A stretch of DNA of 40,047 bases, from the NCBI GenBank assembly GCA_947626345.1, contig CANQSF010000023.1, positions 1 to 40,047 on the forward strand, in the 5' to 3' direction. The stretch is from an uncultured Oscillospiraceae bacterium. Lineage in GTDB: Bacteria > Bacillota > Clostridia > Oscillospirales > Oscillospiraceae. The first letter of the stretch is position 1; the number at the start of each line of letters is the position of its first letter. Below the pieces are notes generated by a model. It had not been told where the DNA came from. It was given only the letters and a program-made list of their open reading frames with translations, and made no database searches. The position numbers and the translations under genes were made by a program. Below are positions 1 through 7,915 of this stretch, in pieces.

Positions 1-476
1 GCCTTGCCGGGCATGGTCTGGTGGAAGGCGGTGTCGAACACGGCCACCTGGGGCACGTCGCCCATGACGGCCTTGCATGCCTCGATGCCGGTGATGTTGG
101 CGGGGTTGTGCAGGGGGGCCAGGGGGATGCACTCGGCGATGGCGGCCATGACCTCGTCGTTGATGACCACGGAGGAGGCGAACTTCTCCCCGCCGTGCAC
201 CACCCGGTGGCCCACGGCGCCGATCTCGTCCATGCTGGCCACCACGCCGTATTCGGCGCTGGTCAGCTTGTCCAGCACCGCGGCGATGGCCTCGGTGTGG
301 GTGGGCAGGGGGATGTCCTCGTCGAAGACGGGCTTGCCGTTCTGGGGCTGATGCTTCAGATGGCCGTCGATGCCGATGCGCTCGCACAGGCCCTTTGCCA
401 GGAGCGTCTCGGTCTCCATGTCCAGAAGCTGGTATTTCAGGGAGGAGCTGCCGCAGTTGATCACAAGAATTTTCAT
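1..476 (-). CDS. ackA: Acetate kinase, N-terminal part (gene runs off the left edge)
   Basis: Acetate kinase interconverts acetyl phosphate plus ADP and acetate plus ATP, the last step of acetate fermentation in the cytoplasm. The reverse strand encodes 158 residues that begin [17 protein letters not shown], the family's N-terminal phosphate-binding strand. Further on are [11 protein letters not shown] and [15 protein letters not shown], both hallmark acetate kinase motifs. The ATG at 476 is preceded, reading leftward, by an AAGGGG Shine-Dalgarno about six bases away. The remaining ~240 residues lie outside the window. It is divergent from tmcAL; in many Firmicutes these two genes are also neighbours. 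Identification is secure; only completeness is unknown. Confidence 0.96.
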   Translation of the reverse strand, partial: MKILVINCGSSSLKYQLLDMETETLLAKGLCERIGIDGHLKHQPQNGKPVFDEDIPLPTHTEAIAAVLDKLTSAEYGVVASMDEIGAVGHRVVHGGEKFASSVVINDEVMAAIAECIPLAPLHNPANITGIEACKAVMGDVPQVAVFDTAFHQTMPGK

Positions 477-493
477 GGTGGACCCCTTTCGTC

Positions 494-521
494 TTGTAAA
501 AAAATGAAAAATGTGTAAAAT
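494..521 (+). promoter_or_regulatory. Candidate sigma-A promoter for tmcAL
   Basis: TTGTAA (494-499) and TAAAAT (516-521) are separated by 16 bases in the AT-rich ackA-tmcAL gap. A start near 528 would give a leader of about 50 bases. The -35 is imperfect and the spacer one base short. Confidence 0.4.
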
Positions 522-541
522 GATACAAGAATACGATTCCT

Positions 542-569
542 ATTGTACAGCATTTTCGGAAAAACGCAA
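542..569 (-). promoter_or_regulatory. Candidate sigma-A promoter for ackA
   Basis: On the reverse strand TTGCGT (569-564) is followed after 16 bases by TACAAT (547-542). The transcript would start near 535 and run into ackA at 476, overlapping the candidate tmcAL promoter. The -10 is good, the -35 is fair. Confidence 0.45.
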
Positions 570-580
570 GGGGTTTGCGC

Positions 581-1774
581 ATGAACGTGATCGGCGTGGT
601 GGGGGAGTTCAATCCCCTCCATCTGGGCCATAGGGAGCACTTTCAAATGAGCCGCGCCCAGCTGGGCGCGGACACGCCCATCGTGTGCGTGATGAGCGGG
701 GACTTCGTCCAGCGGGGGGAGTCGGCCTGCTTCGATAAGCACGTCCGGGCCCGGACGGCGGTCATGGCCGGGGCGGACCTGGTGTTCGAGCTGCCCCTGC
801 CCTGGTGCATGGCCTCGGCGGAGCGGTTCGCCCTGGGGGCGGCAGCTCTGCTGGACGCGCTGGGGGTGGTGACTCACCTCTCCTTCGGCAGCGAGTCCGG
901 GGACCTGGCGGCCCTGCAAACGCTGGCCGCCGCCGCGGCGGATGAAAACAACCTGGCCCTGACCCGGGAGCGGATGCGCCGGGGAGATGGCTTCGCCGCC
1001 GCCCGGGAGGCGGTGCTGCGCCGGCAGGTGGGCGAGACGGCAGCCCTGCTGGAGCGGCCCAACGACATCCTGGCGGTGGAGTACTTAAAGGCCCTGACGG
1101 CCCTGGGCTCCGCCATGACGCCCATAGTCACCCGGCGGCAGGCGTCGGAGCACGACGGCGCCGGCGACGGGCCCGTGCGCAGCGCGATGCGGCTGCGGGC
1201 CATGCTGGCGGCGGGGGAGGACATCGGCCCCTATGTGCCGGACGGGACAGGGGAGATTCTGGCGGCGCAGATGGCCGCCGGCCGGGGCCCGGTGACGGCG
1301 TATACGCTGGAGCAGGCCATCCTGGCCCGGCTGCGGGCCAGGACGGCCGAGGCGATGGCCGCGCTGCCCGACGCCGGCGAGGGACTGGCCAACCGGCTGT
1401 TCGCCGCCCGGCAGGAGGGGAGCCTGGAGGCGTTGGTGGAGCGGATGAAGACCAAGCGCTATCCCACCAGCCGCCTGCGCCGGCTGGTGATGGCGGCGGC
1501 GCTGGGCATACGGGCGGACATGGCCGCCGGCACGCCTCCCTACGCGCGGCTGCTGGCCTACAGCGGACGGGGCAGGGCGCTGCTGCGGCAGATCAGGGAG
1601 CATTCCGCCTTGCCCGTGGTCAACAAGCCCGCCGCGGCCAAGGACCTGCCGGAGCAGGCTCGGGCCATCTTCCGGCTGAACGCCGACGCCCGGGACCTGT
1701 ATGTGCTGGGCTATGGGTCCCCGGAGGCCCGCCGGGGCGGGTCCGACTGGCGCACCGGCCCCGCGGCGGTGTGA
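581..1774 (+). CDS. tmcAL: tRNA(Met) cytidine acetate ligase
   Basis: TmcAL (YlbM family) makes N4-acetylcytidine at the wobble base of elongator tRNA-Met from acetate and ATP. The N-terminus GVVGEFNPLHLGHREHF carries the HxGH nucleotidyltransferase motif of the adenylation site. It is followed by VMSGDFVQRGESACFDK and the FGSESGD segment typical of the family. The length of 397 residues fits the usual ~400. The ATG at 581 has an AAGGGG site seven bases upstream; an in-frame TTG at 575 is less likely. The gene's last 39 bases recur at 2609-2647 (see the remnant at 2564). It is divergent from ackA, whose product supplies acetate; any functional link is inference. Confidence 0.93.
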   Translation: MNVIGVVGEFNPLHLGHREHFQMSRAQLGADTPIVCVMSGDFVQRGESACFDKHVRARTAVMAGADLVFELPLPWCMASAERFALGAAALLDALGVVTHLSFGSESGDLAALQTLAAAAADENNLALTRERMRRGDGFAAAREAVLRRQVGETAALLERPNDILAVEYLKALTALGSAMTPIVTRRQASEHDGAGDGPVRSAMRLRAMLAAGEDIGPYVPDGTGEILAAQMAAGRGPVTAYTLEQAILARLRARTAEAMAALPDAGEGLANRLFAARQEGSLEALVERMKTKRYPTSRLRRLVMAAALGIRADMAAGTPPYARLLAYSGRGRALLRQIREHSALPVVNKPAAAKDLPEQARAIFRLNADARDLYVLGYGSPEARRGGSDWRTGPAAV

Positions 1775-1831
1775 GGACGGCGGCACAGAGCCGCAAAGCG
1801 GCTCGCCATCTGTATCGGAGGAGGAGATACC

Positions 1832-2548
1832 ATGACAAAGCAGGCGCTGTATGATGCCCACCACGCGGTCGATCTCGCGTTCCACGAGGCCTTAAAGGAC
1901 GGGGACCCAAAGAGGGTGAAAGCCCTGGCGCTGAAGCTCCATGCCCTCGTCCATCCTGCCTGCGTCTCCGGCGGCAGCGAGAAGACCATGGCGGACTATG
2001 TGGCGGGATATATGCTCGCCGGACACCAAAACGACCTGGTGCCCAGGCAGCCCTGGCAGACCGACCTCCACTACGCCGGCACGGACCGGGTGCCGCTGGT
2101 GTGGCAGCTCTGGCATACCGCGCGGATCGAGGACCTGGTCAGCAACTTCCTTCTGGCGGACCGGGACCAGATATTCAACGACGGCTGGCAGAAGAAGATC
2201 GGCGCGGTGATAACCGACACGGGCAATGCCCTGGAGCCGGAGGAAGCGATAGAGTTTGGGAAGGCCATCCGGCCGGAGGCGCTTTGGGACTATATGATCG
2301 AAGTAGGGACGAATACCAGAAAGATCATCGCGGAGATCCCGGATGATGAGCTCTTCACGATGGTCCCCGAGGAGCAGGTCATGCGGATATATGAGGCGGG
2401 CGGCGTCACCTCCGACCTGCGTTCCGTGTGGCTGCTGGTATTCTGGGGCAGGCTCACCCGCGCCGGGATGCTGGAGACGCCCATGACGAACCACTACATG
2501 ATGCACCTGCCGCCCTGCCTGGATAACTTGCCGATCATATCCGCCTGA
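1832..2548 (+). CDS. DinB-like four-helix metalloprotein
   Basis: A 238-residue protein of the DinB/YfiT-like superfamily, which are four-helix bundles with a metal site; some act as bacillithiol- or mycothiol-dependent transferases. Candidate ligands are the His in WQLWHTARIED (around residue 95) and the pair in TNHYMMHLPP near the C-terminus. I see no signal peptide or membrane segment. GGAGGAGG lies just before the ATG. Base composition is lower in GC and richer in AAG/GAT-type codons than tmcAL or prfA, suggesting later arrival. The gene sits in the tmcAL-prfA interval and its 5' leader resembles that of the methyltransferase at 2672. The substrate is unknown. Confidence 0.72.
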   Translation: MTKQALYDAHHAVDLAFHEALKDGDPKRVKALALKLHALVHPACVSGGSEKTMADYVAGYMLAGHQNDLVPRQPWQTDLHYAGTDRVPLVWQLWHTARIEDLVSNFLLADRDQIFNDGWQKKIGAVITDTGNALEPEEAIEFGKAIRPEALWDYMIEVGTNTRKIIAEIPDDELFTMVPEEQVMRIYEAGGVTSDLRSVWLLVFWGRLTRAGMLETPMTNHYMMHLPPCLDNLPIISA

Positions 2549-2563
2549 TCGTTGCCTGCGGGC

Positions 2564-2638
2564 AAAAAGCTTTTGCCGATCGAAGAACGGCATGAAAAGC
2601 TTTTGCGCGCCTGGCGCGCCGGCCCGGTGACGGTGTGA
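2564..2638 (+). pseudogene. Hybrid remnant: prfA 5' end fused in frame to tmcAL 3' end
   Basis: One open frame of 24 sense codons plus a stop. Its first half, KKLLPIEERHEKL (2564-2602), matches EKLLQIEDRYDKL at the N-terminus of prfA (start 3483): 8 of 13 residues identical, with D/E and H/Y changes. Its second half, AWRAGPVTV then stop (2609-2638), matches DWRTGPAAV then stop of tmcAL; 34 of 39 bases agree between 1745-1783 and 2609-2647, running past the stop codon. No start codon or Shine-Dalgarno is evident, so it is probably not expressed. It marks the junction between two units, each consisting of a tmcAL end, a cargo gene and a prfA start. Confidence 0.65.
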
Positions 2639-2671
2639 GGACGGCGGATCGGCATTTGTGAGGAAGCCGAT

Positions 2672-3463
2672 ATGAGTACCCGAAAAGAAATAGTGAGCAG
2701 CTTTTATGACCAATACGATGAGGACGGGCGGCTCGGCAGGACCCGGCACGGACAGCTCGAGTACCACACCACCATGACCTATATCCACCGGTATGCTGCC
2801 AAGGGGTCCAAGGTCCTGGAGATCGGCGCCGGGACCGGCCGATATTCCATCGCTCTGGCAAAAGAGGGAATGGACGTCACGGCTGTGGAATTGTCCGAGA
2901 GCAATCTTGCGGTCCTTAAGGAAAACAGCAAATGGATGGAGAACATCGTGTCCTTCCAGGGGGATGCCACAGACATGGGCCGGTTTGCCGACGATTCCTT
3001 TGACGTCACGCTGTCCTTCGGTCCCATGTATCACCTGTTTGAAGCGGAGGACGTGGACCGGGCGATCGATGAGGCGATCCGGGTCACAAAGCCGGGCGGG
3101 GTGATGCTGTTTGCGTTCATTTCCGTGTTTGCCATCATGTACGCAAACTATTTTTACGGGAACTGGGCAGCGGGACAGAAGGAGAACTTCACAGACGACT
3201 ATAAGGTGCGGCACTTTAAGGAACAGCTCTTTACCGGTTATGATGTGACGGAGTTTGAAGGACTGTTTCAAAAAAAGCCGGTCGATTGGCTCACGACGGC
3301 CGGTGTGGACGGCCTTTTGGAGCCCATTGAAAAGCGCCCGGATTTTTCCCTTTCCGATGAAGATTTCGAGGCTCTTGCGGAGTGGTATCTGGCCTTTTCC
3401 GAAAAGCGGGAGCTGCTGGGGAATACGAACCACCTTTTGTATATTTGCCGGAAGCGGCTATAA
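2672..3463 (+). CDS. Class I SAM-dependent methyltransferase
   Basis: 263 residues with a Rossmann-type SAM site: VLEIGAGTGRYSIALA (motif I), an acidic residue after the next strand in VTAVELSESNL (motif II), GDATDMGRFADDSFD and the SFGPMYHL segment (motifs III-IV). This is the Methyltransf_11/25 type that usually acts on small molecules. The substrate cannot be read from the sequence. GAGGAAG precedes the ATG by about six bases. Like the DinB-like gene, its GC content is clearly lower than that of prfA, with many AAA, GAA and TTT codons, which suggests acquisition. It ends 19 bases before prfA. Confidence 0.85.
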   Translation: MSTRKEIVSSFYDQYDEDGRLGRTRHGQLEYHTTMTYIHRYAAKGSKVLEIGAGTGRYSIALAKEGMDVTAVELSESNLAVLKENSKWMENIVSFQGDATDMGRFADDSFDVTLSFGPMYHLFEAEDVDRAIDEAIRVTKPGGVMLFAFISVFAIMYANYFYGNWAAGQKENFTDDYKVRHFKEQLFTGYDVTEFEGLFQKKPVDWLTTAGVDGLLEPIEKRPDFSLSDEDFEALAEWYLAFSEKRELLGNTNHLLYICRKRL

Positions 3464-3482
3464 GGCACAGAGACAAGAGCTG

Positions 3483-4550
3483 ATGGATGAAAAACTTTTG
3501 CAAATCGAAGACCGCTACGATAAGCTGGCGGCGCGGATGGAGGACCCGGACACCTACGCCGACCCGGCGGCCTATGCGTCCCTCGCCAGGGAGCAGAAGG
3601 AGCTGGAGCCGGTGGTGGCCGCCTGGCGGGCGGTAAAGCGCCTGCGGGCCGCCGCGGCGGAGGCGGAGGACATGCTCGCCGGGGAGAATGACCCGGAGAT
3701 GCGCGCCCTGGCCAGGGAGGAGCTGGACGACGCCCGCGCCGCCCTGCCGGAGGCGGAGCTTGCCCTGAAGGCCCTGCTGCTGCCCCGTGACCCCAACGAC
3801 GGGAAGAACGTCATCATCGAGATACGCGGCGGCGTGGGGGGCGAGGAGTCGGCCCTGTTCGCCGCCAGCCTCTACCGGATGTACGCCATGTACGCCGAGG
3901 GCCGGGGCTGGACCGTGTCCATCGCCAACCTGAACGAGACGGATCTGGGGGGCATCAAGGAGATCAGCTTCATCCTGGAGGGGGAGGGGGCGTACTCGCG
4001 CCTGAAATTCGAGAGCGGCGTCCACCGGGTCCAGCGGGTGCCGGAGACGGAGACCCAGGGCCGCATCCACACCTCCACCGCCACGGTGGCGGTGCTGCCG
4101 GAGGTGGACGAGGTGGAGTATCAGCTGGATATGTCCCAGGTGCGCATCGACGTGTTCCGCTCCTCCGGGGCGGGGGGGCAGAAGGTGAACAAGACATCCT
4201 CCGCCATCCGGGTGACCCACATCCCCACCGGCACGGTGGTGGAGTGTCAGGACGAGCGTAGCCAGTATAAGAACAAGGAGCGGGCGCTGGCCATCCTGTC
4301 CTCCCGGCTGGCCCAGGCGGAACGGGAAAAGCAGCAGGCCCAGCGGGCCGGCGAGCGCCGCAGCCAGGTGGGCACCGGCATGCGCAACGAGCGCATCCGC
4401 ACCTACAATTTCCCCCAGGGGCGGGTGACGGATCACCGGATCGGGCTGACGCTGTATAAGATCGACGCCGTGATGAACGGGGAGCTGGACGAGCTGATAG
4501 ACGCGCTGGTCACAGCCGACCAGGCGGAAAAGCTGCGGCAGGAGGGATGA
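3483..4550 (+). CDS. prfA: Peptide chain release factor 1
   Basis: RF1 ends translation at UAA and UAG. The 355-residue length fits the family (~355-360). The catalytic GGQ is at residues 231-233 within SSGAGGQKVNKTSSAIR. The upstream segment RIHTSTATVAVLPE and the downstream ECQDERSQYKNKERA are also typical. I place the start at ATG 3483 (MDEKLLQIEDRY), since family members begin there, although the frame stays open upstream inside the methyltransferase. The Shine-Dalgarno is weak. prmC, the methylase that modifies GGQ and often adjoins prfA, is missing here. The stop is four bases before the tsaC-coaE start. Confidence 0.96.
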   Translation: MDEKLLQIEDRYDKLAARMEDPDTYADPAAYASLAREQKELEPVVAAWRAVKRLRAAAAEAEDMLAGENDPEMRALAREELDDARAALPEAELALKALLLPRDPNDGKNVIIEIRGGVGGEESALFAASLYRMYAMYAEGRGWTVSIANLNETDLGGIKEISFILEGEGAYSRLKFESGVHRVQRVPETETQGRIHTSTATVAVLPEVDEVEYQLDMSQVRIDVFRSSGAGGQKVNKTSSAIRVTHIPTGTVVECQDERSQYKNKERALAILSSRLAQAEREKQQAQRAGERRSQVGTGMRNERIRTYNFPQGRVTDHRIGLTLYKIDAVMNGELDELIDALVTADQAEKLRQEG

Positions 4551-4553
4551 GCC

Positions 4554-5762
4554 GTGCAGACGAAATGGATAACGGATGATATCGCCGCCGCAGCGGCAGT
4601 GCTGCAGGCGGGGGGCCTGGCGGCCGTGCCCACGGAGACGGTATACGGCCTGGCGGCCAACGGCCTGGACGAGGACGCCGTCCGGCGGATCTATGAGGTG
4701 AAGGGCCGGCCCGCGGTGAAGCCGTTGAGCCTGCTGGTGCCGGGGCGGGAGGCCCTGGATAAATATGGAAAGGACGTGCCCCGGGGGGCCTACGTGCTGG
4801 CGGACGCCTTCTGGCCCGGGCCGCTGACCATCGTGGTGGCGGCGGACGGGCTCATCCCCTCCATCGTCCTGGCGGGGGGGAGCACCGTGGGCCTGCGGTG
4901 CCCGGACAGCAAAAAGACCCTGGCGCTGCTGCGCACCTGCGGCCTGCCCCTGGCCTGTCCGTCCGCCAACCCCTCCGGCGCACCAAGCCCCAAGACGGCG
5001 GCGGAGGTGGCGGCCTATTTCCAGGGCAGGATCGAGGCCATCGTGGACGGCGGGCCCTGCGGCGTGGGCCGGGAGAGCACCATCGTGGACCTGACCGAGA
5101 CGCCCTACCGCATCCTGCGCCAGGGGGCGCTGCCGGCGGAGGACATCCGCCGGGTCCTGGCCGGGAGCGTGAAGCTCATCGGCATCACCGGCGGCACCGG
5201 CTCCGGCAAGACCACCGCCCTGGAGGCGGCTAAAGCGCAGGGGGCTCTTGCCATCGACGCGGATGGGGTGTATCATGACCTGTGCCGGGACTGCGCGCCC
5301 ATGCTGGCGGATATCGAGGCCCGCTTCCCCGGCTCGGTGGAGGAGGGCGTGCTCCAGCGGAAAAAGCTGGGCGCGGTGGTGTTCGCCGATCCGGCGGCGC
5401 TGGAGGATCTGAACGCCATCACCGATCCGTACATCATGGACGCCATCGACGAGCTGCTGGCCGCTTACGCGGCGGCGGGAGGGACCTGCGCCGTGCTGGA
5501 CGCCATCGAGCTGATCGGCACGTCCCTGGAGGAGCGGCTGGACGTGCTGGTGGGCGTGACGGCCCCGGAGCAGGACCGGGTGGCCCGGCTGGTGGCCCGG
5601 GAGGGCGTCAGCGAGGAGTACGCCCGGCTGCGCATCCGGGCCCAGAAGCCGGACAGCTTTTTCGAGGCGCACTGCGATCATATCCTGCGCAACGACGGCA
5701 CCCGGGAGGAATTCCGGCAGAGCTGCGATAAATTGTTTAAAACCATATTGGAGGAGCAATGA
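4554..5762 (+). CDS. tsaC-coaE: TsaC (YrdC-domain) fused to dephospho-CoA kinase
   Basis: Residues 1-205 form a YrdC/TsaC domain: PTETVYGLAANGL, then KGRPAVKPLSLLV and CPSANPSG. TsaC makes threonylcarbamoyl-AMP for the t6A37 modification of tRNA. The extra C-terminal domain of Sua5 is absent. Residues 206-402 are a dephospho-CoA kinase, the last step of CoA synthesis: P-loop GGTGSGKTT (213-221), IDADGVYHDL and DHILRNDG. No stop separates the halves. An in-frame GTG at 5169 could start a separate CoaE but lacks a well-spaced Shine-Dalgarno. The GTG start at 4554 has GGAGGG eight bases upstream. The stop overlaps the next start (ATGATGG). Confidence 0.9.
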   Translation: MQTKWITDDIAAAAAVLQAGGLAAVPTETVYGLAANGLDEDAVRRIYEVKGRPAVKPLSLLVPGREALDKYGKDVPRGAYVLADAFWPGPLTIVVAADGLIPSIVLAGGSTVGLRCPDSKKTLALLRTCGLPLACPSANPSGAPSPKTAAEVAAYFQGRIEAIVDGGPCGVGRESTIVDLTETPYRILRQGALPAEDIRRVLAGSVKLIGITGGTGSGKTTALEAAKAQGALAIDADGVYHDLCRDCAPMLADIEARFPGSVEEGVLQRKKLGAVVFADPAALEDLNAITDPYIMDAIDELLAAYAAAGGTCAVLDAIELIGTSLEERLDVLVGVTAPEQDRVARLVAREGVSEEYARLRIRAQKPDSFFEAHCDHILRNDGTREEFRQSCDKLFKTILEEQ

Positions 5763-7144
5763 TGGACGAGAAAAAGACGGAGCTGTTCTATCAGCCAAAA
5801 AACGGCTATGACCGGATCGACACCGCCGAGCGGCTGGCGCTGGAGGAATACTGCCGGGGGTACATGGCCTATCTGGACGCGGCCCGCACGGAGCGGGAGG
5901 CGGTGACGGAGGCGGTGAAGCTGGCGGAGGCGGCGGGCTTCGCCTCCCTGGAGAGCCTTGAAGGGCCCATCCGCCCGGGACAGAAGGTGTATCTCAACAA
6001 CCGGGGCAAGAGCCTGCTGCTGGCGGTGGGCGGCAAAAAGCCCATGAAGGACGGCTTCGTGGTGACCGCGGCCCACATCGACAGCCCCCGGCTGGATCTG
6101 AAGCAGCTGCCCCTGTTCGAGGACGCGGAGCTGGGCTATTTCCGCACCCACTATTACGGCGGCATCAAGAAGTATCAGTGGACCGCCATCCCCCTGGAGA
6201 TCCACGGCGTGGTGGCGCTGAAGGACGGCTCCACCGTGGAGGTGGTCATCGGCCGCGATCCGGCGGACCCCCAGTTCGTGGTCACCGACCTGCTGCCCCA
6301 TCTGGCGGCGGATCAGATGCAGAAGACCCTGGCCAAAGGCGTGGAGGGCGAGAAGCTGTGCATCCTGGCGGGCAGCGTGCCCTATGCCGGCGAGGGTGCC
6401 GAGCGGGTGAAGCTGGCGGTGATGAGCCTGCTCAACGACCGCTACGGCATCACCGAGGAGGATCTGATCTCCGCGGAGCTGGAGGCGGTGCCCGCCTTCG
6501 ACGTGCGCCAGCTGGGACTGGACAGGAGCATGATCGGCGGCTACGGCCAGGACGACCGGGTGTGCGCCTATGCGGAGCTGGCGGCCATCCTGGAGCAGAC
6601 CGAGCCGGAGCGGACCGCGGTGTGCATCCTGGCCGACAAGGAGGAGATCGGCTCCGTGGGCGTGTCCGGCATGCGCGGGCAGGTCTTTGAGCGGTTCATC
6701 GAGGCGCTCTGCGGCGGCAGCTGCGGCGTGCAGGAGAGCTTCTCCGCCAGCTTCTGCGTCTCCGCAGACGTGACGGCGGCCTTCGACCCCATGTACCCCG
6801 AGGTCAGCGAGAGGCAGAACGCCGCCCGGCTCAACTACGGCGTGGGCCTATGCAAGTTCACTGGCTCCCGGGGCAAGTCCGGGGCCAGCGACGCCTCCGC
6901 CGAGCTGGTGGCCTATATGCGGCGGATCTGCGCCGAGGCCGGCGTGCTCTGGCAGATGTGCGAGCTGGGCAAGGTGGATCAGGGCGGCGGCGGCACTGTG
7001 GCCGGATTCATGGCCGACCGGGACATCGACACCATCGACGCGGGCGTGCCGGTGCTGAGCATGCACGCGCCCTTCGAGACCACCTCCAAGCTGGACTGCT
7101 ACATGACTTATAAGTGCATGAAAGCGGCCTATGAGGCCAAGTGA
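5759..7144 (+). CDS. M18 family metalloaminopeptidase (aspartyl aminopeptidase type)
   Basis: A 461-residue dinuclear zinc aminopeptidase of family M18, which removes N-terminal, often acidic, residues from peptides in the cytoplasm. Visible metal and catalytic motifs are VVTAAHIDSP (His106, Asp108), ADKEEIGS (293 onward, with the catalytic Glu pair), SADVTAAFDP and VLSMHAPFETT (His436). The start overlaps the previous stop; ATG 5759 or ATG 5762 could be used, both behind TTGGAGGAG. A strong hairpin with a T run follows the gene. Confidence 0.92.
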   Translation: MMDEKKTELFYQPKNGYDRIDTAERLALEEYCRGYMAYLDAARTEREAVTEAVKLAEAAGFASLESLEGPIRPGQKVYLNNRGKSLLLAVGGKKPMKDGFVVTAAHIDSPRLDLKQLPLFEDAELGYFRTHYYGGIKKYQWTAIPLEIHGVVALKDGSTVEVVIGRDPADPQFVVTDLLPHLAADQMQKTLAKGVEGEKLCILAGSVPYAGEGAERVKLAVMSLLNDRYGITEEDLISAELEAVPAFDVRQLGLDRSMIGGYGQDDRVCAYAELAAILEQTEPERTAVCILADKEEIGSVGVSGMRGQVFERFIEALCGGSCGVQESFSASFCVSADVTAAFDPMYPEVSERQNAARLNYGVGLCKFTGSRGKSGASDASAELVAYMRRICAEAGVLWQMCELGKVDQGGGGTVAGFMADRDIDTIDAGVPVLSMHAPFETTSKLDCYMTYKCMKAAYEAK

Positions 7145-7166
7145 ACGAGACGGGCGCTCATAATCC

Positions 7167-7203
7167 CACCCGGGGCCGGGCAAACTGGCCTCGGGTGATT
7201 TTT
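7167..7203 (+). terminator. Hairpin terminator or attenuator between the M18 gene and tepA
   Basis: CACCCGGGGCC (7167-7177) pairs with GGCCTCGGGTG (7187-7197) in an 11-bp stem with one G.U pair and a nine-base loop, followed by ATTTTT. It ends directly at the tepA ATG (7204), and its 3' arm holds the GGGTGA that would be the tepA Shine-Dalgarno. Confidence 0.75.
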
Positions 7204-7839
7204 ATGGACGAAGTCAAGCGGGAGGACATCAAGGAGCTGGGGACCAGCGCCCCGTCCGCCATCCAGGTGCTGACCATCATCGGCCAGATCGAGGGCCATC
7301 AGGTGCTGGCGGAGGAGAACAAGACCACCAAATACGAGCACGTGCTGCCCCTGCTGGCGGCGGTGGAGGAGTCCCCAGACGTGAAGGGGCTTCTCATACT
7401 GCTGAACACCGTGGGCGGGGACATCGAGGCGGGACTGGCCATCGCGGAGCTCATCGCCGGGATGCGAAAGCCCACTGCCTCCCTGGTGCTGGGGGGCGGC
7501 CACTCCATCGGCGTGCCCCTGGCGGTGGCTGCCAAGCGGAGCTTCATCGTGCCCAGCGCCTCCATGACCATCCATCCGGTGCGGATGAACGGCACGGTCA
7601 TCGGCGTCAGCCAGACCTATGAGTATTTCAACCGGACCCGGGAGCGGATCGTCCGGTTCGTCACCGCCAACTCCCGGATCAGCCGGGAGCGGTTTTTGGA
7701 GTATATGCTCCGTACCGGCGAGATCGCCAACGATGTGGGCAGCATCATCGACGGGGAGGAGGCCGTCTCCTGCGGGCTGATGGACTGCCTGGGGAGCCTG
7801 GCGGACGCTTTGGGGTGGCTGCACGGACAGGCGGGATGA
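7204..7839 (+). CDS. tepA: ClpP-like serine protease, TepA (translocation-enhancing) type
   Basis: 211 residues closely following Bacillus TepA/YmfB, a ClpP-fold protein linked to degradation of secretory leader material. Motifs are LTIIGQIEGH, NKTTKYEHVLP, ILLNTVGGDIEAGLAIAE, the nucleophile region VLGGGHSIGVPLAV and the active-site strand MTIHPVRMNGTVIG. I chose ATG 7204. A GTG at 7141 overlapping the M18 stop would add 21 residues but would translate through the terminator-like hairpin at 7167. No membrane segment is seen. The AAA+ partner of ClpP is not nearby, in line with the family acting alone. Confidence 0.87.
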   Translation: MDEVKREDIKELGTSAPSAIQVLTIIGQIEGHQVLAEENKTTKYEHVLPLLAAVEESPDVKGLLILLNTVGGDIEAGLAIAELIAGMRKPTASLVLGGGHSIGVPLAVAAKRSFIVPSASMTIHPVRMNGTVIGVSQTYEYFNRTRERIVRFVTANSRISRERFLEYMLRTGEIANDVGSIIDGEEAVSCGLMDCLGSLADALGWLHGQAG

Positions 7840-7868
7840 AAAAACAGCTCTTTTTGGCAGATTGACGC

Positions 7869-7897
7869 TTGACAATTGGGGGAAATGATGGCATAAT
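7869..7897 (+). promoter_or_regulatory. Sigma-A promoter of tRNA-Gln
   Basis: TTGACA (7869-7874), a 17-base spacer and CATAAT (7892-7897). The tRNA begins 19 bases after the -10. Confidence 0.85.
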
Positions 7898-7915
7898 ACA
7901 CACCGTTGCAAGTAT

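Noticed and set aside
575..580. TTG at 575 as the tmcAL start
   Set aside because: It would overlap the spacing of the AAGGGG site; ATG 581 lies at a normal distance and gives the expected N-terminus.
2561..2605. The GGCAAAA/TTTTGCC palindrome and the repeated AAAAGCTTTT as a terminator of the DinB-like gene
   Set aside because: The stem is AT-rich with a three-base loop and no following T run. The repeat is better explained by codons of the prfA-start remnant (KKLL and EKLL), though weak termination cannot be excluded.
3291..5798. An 835-codon open frame on the minus strand opposite prfA and tsaC-coaE
   Set aside because: It is rich in His, Gly and Arg in low-complexity runs, has no known motifs, and lies opposite clearly recognised genes. 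Long antisense frames are common in high-GC DNA. The same applies to 1892-3433, 7129-9453, 14258-16765, 16644-18347, 20288-22327, 26459-28321, 32273-34387 and 38144-39937.
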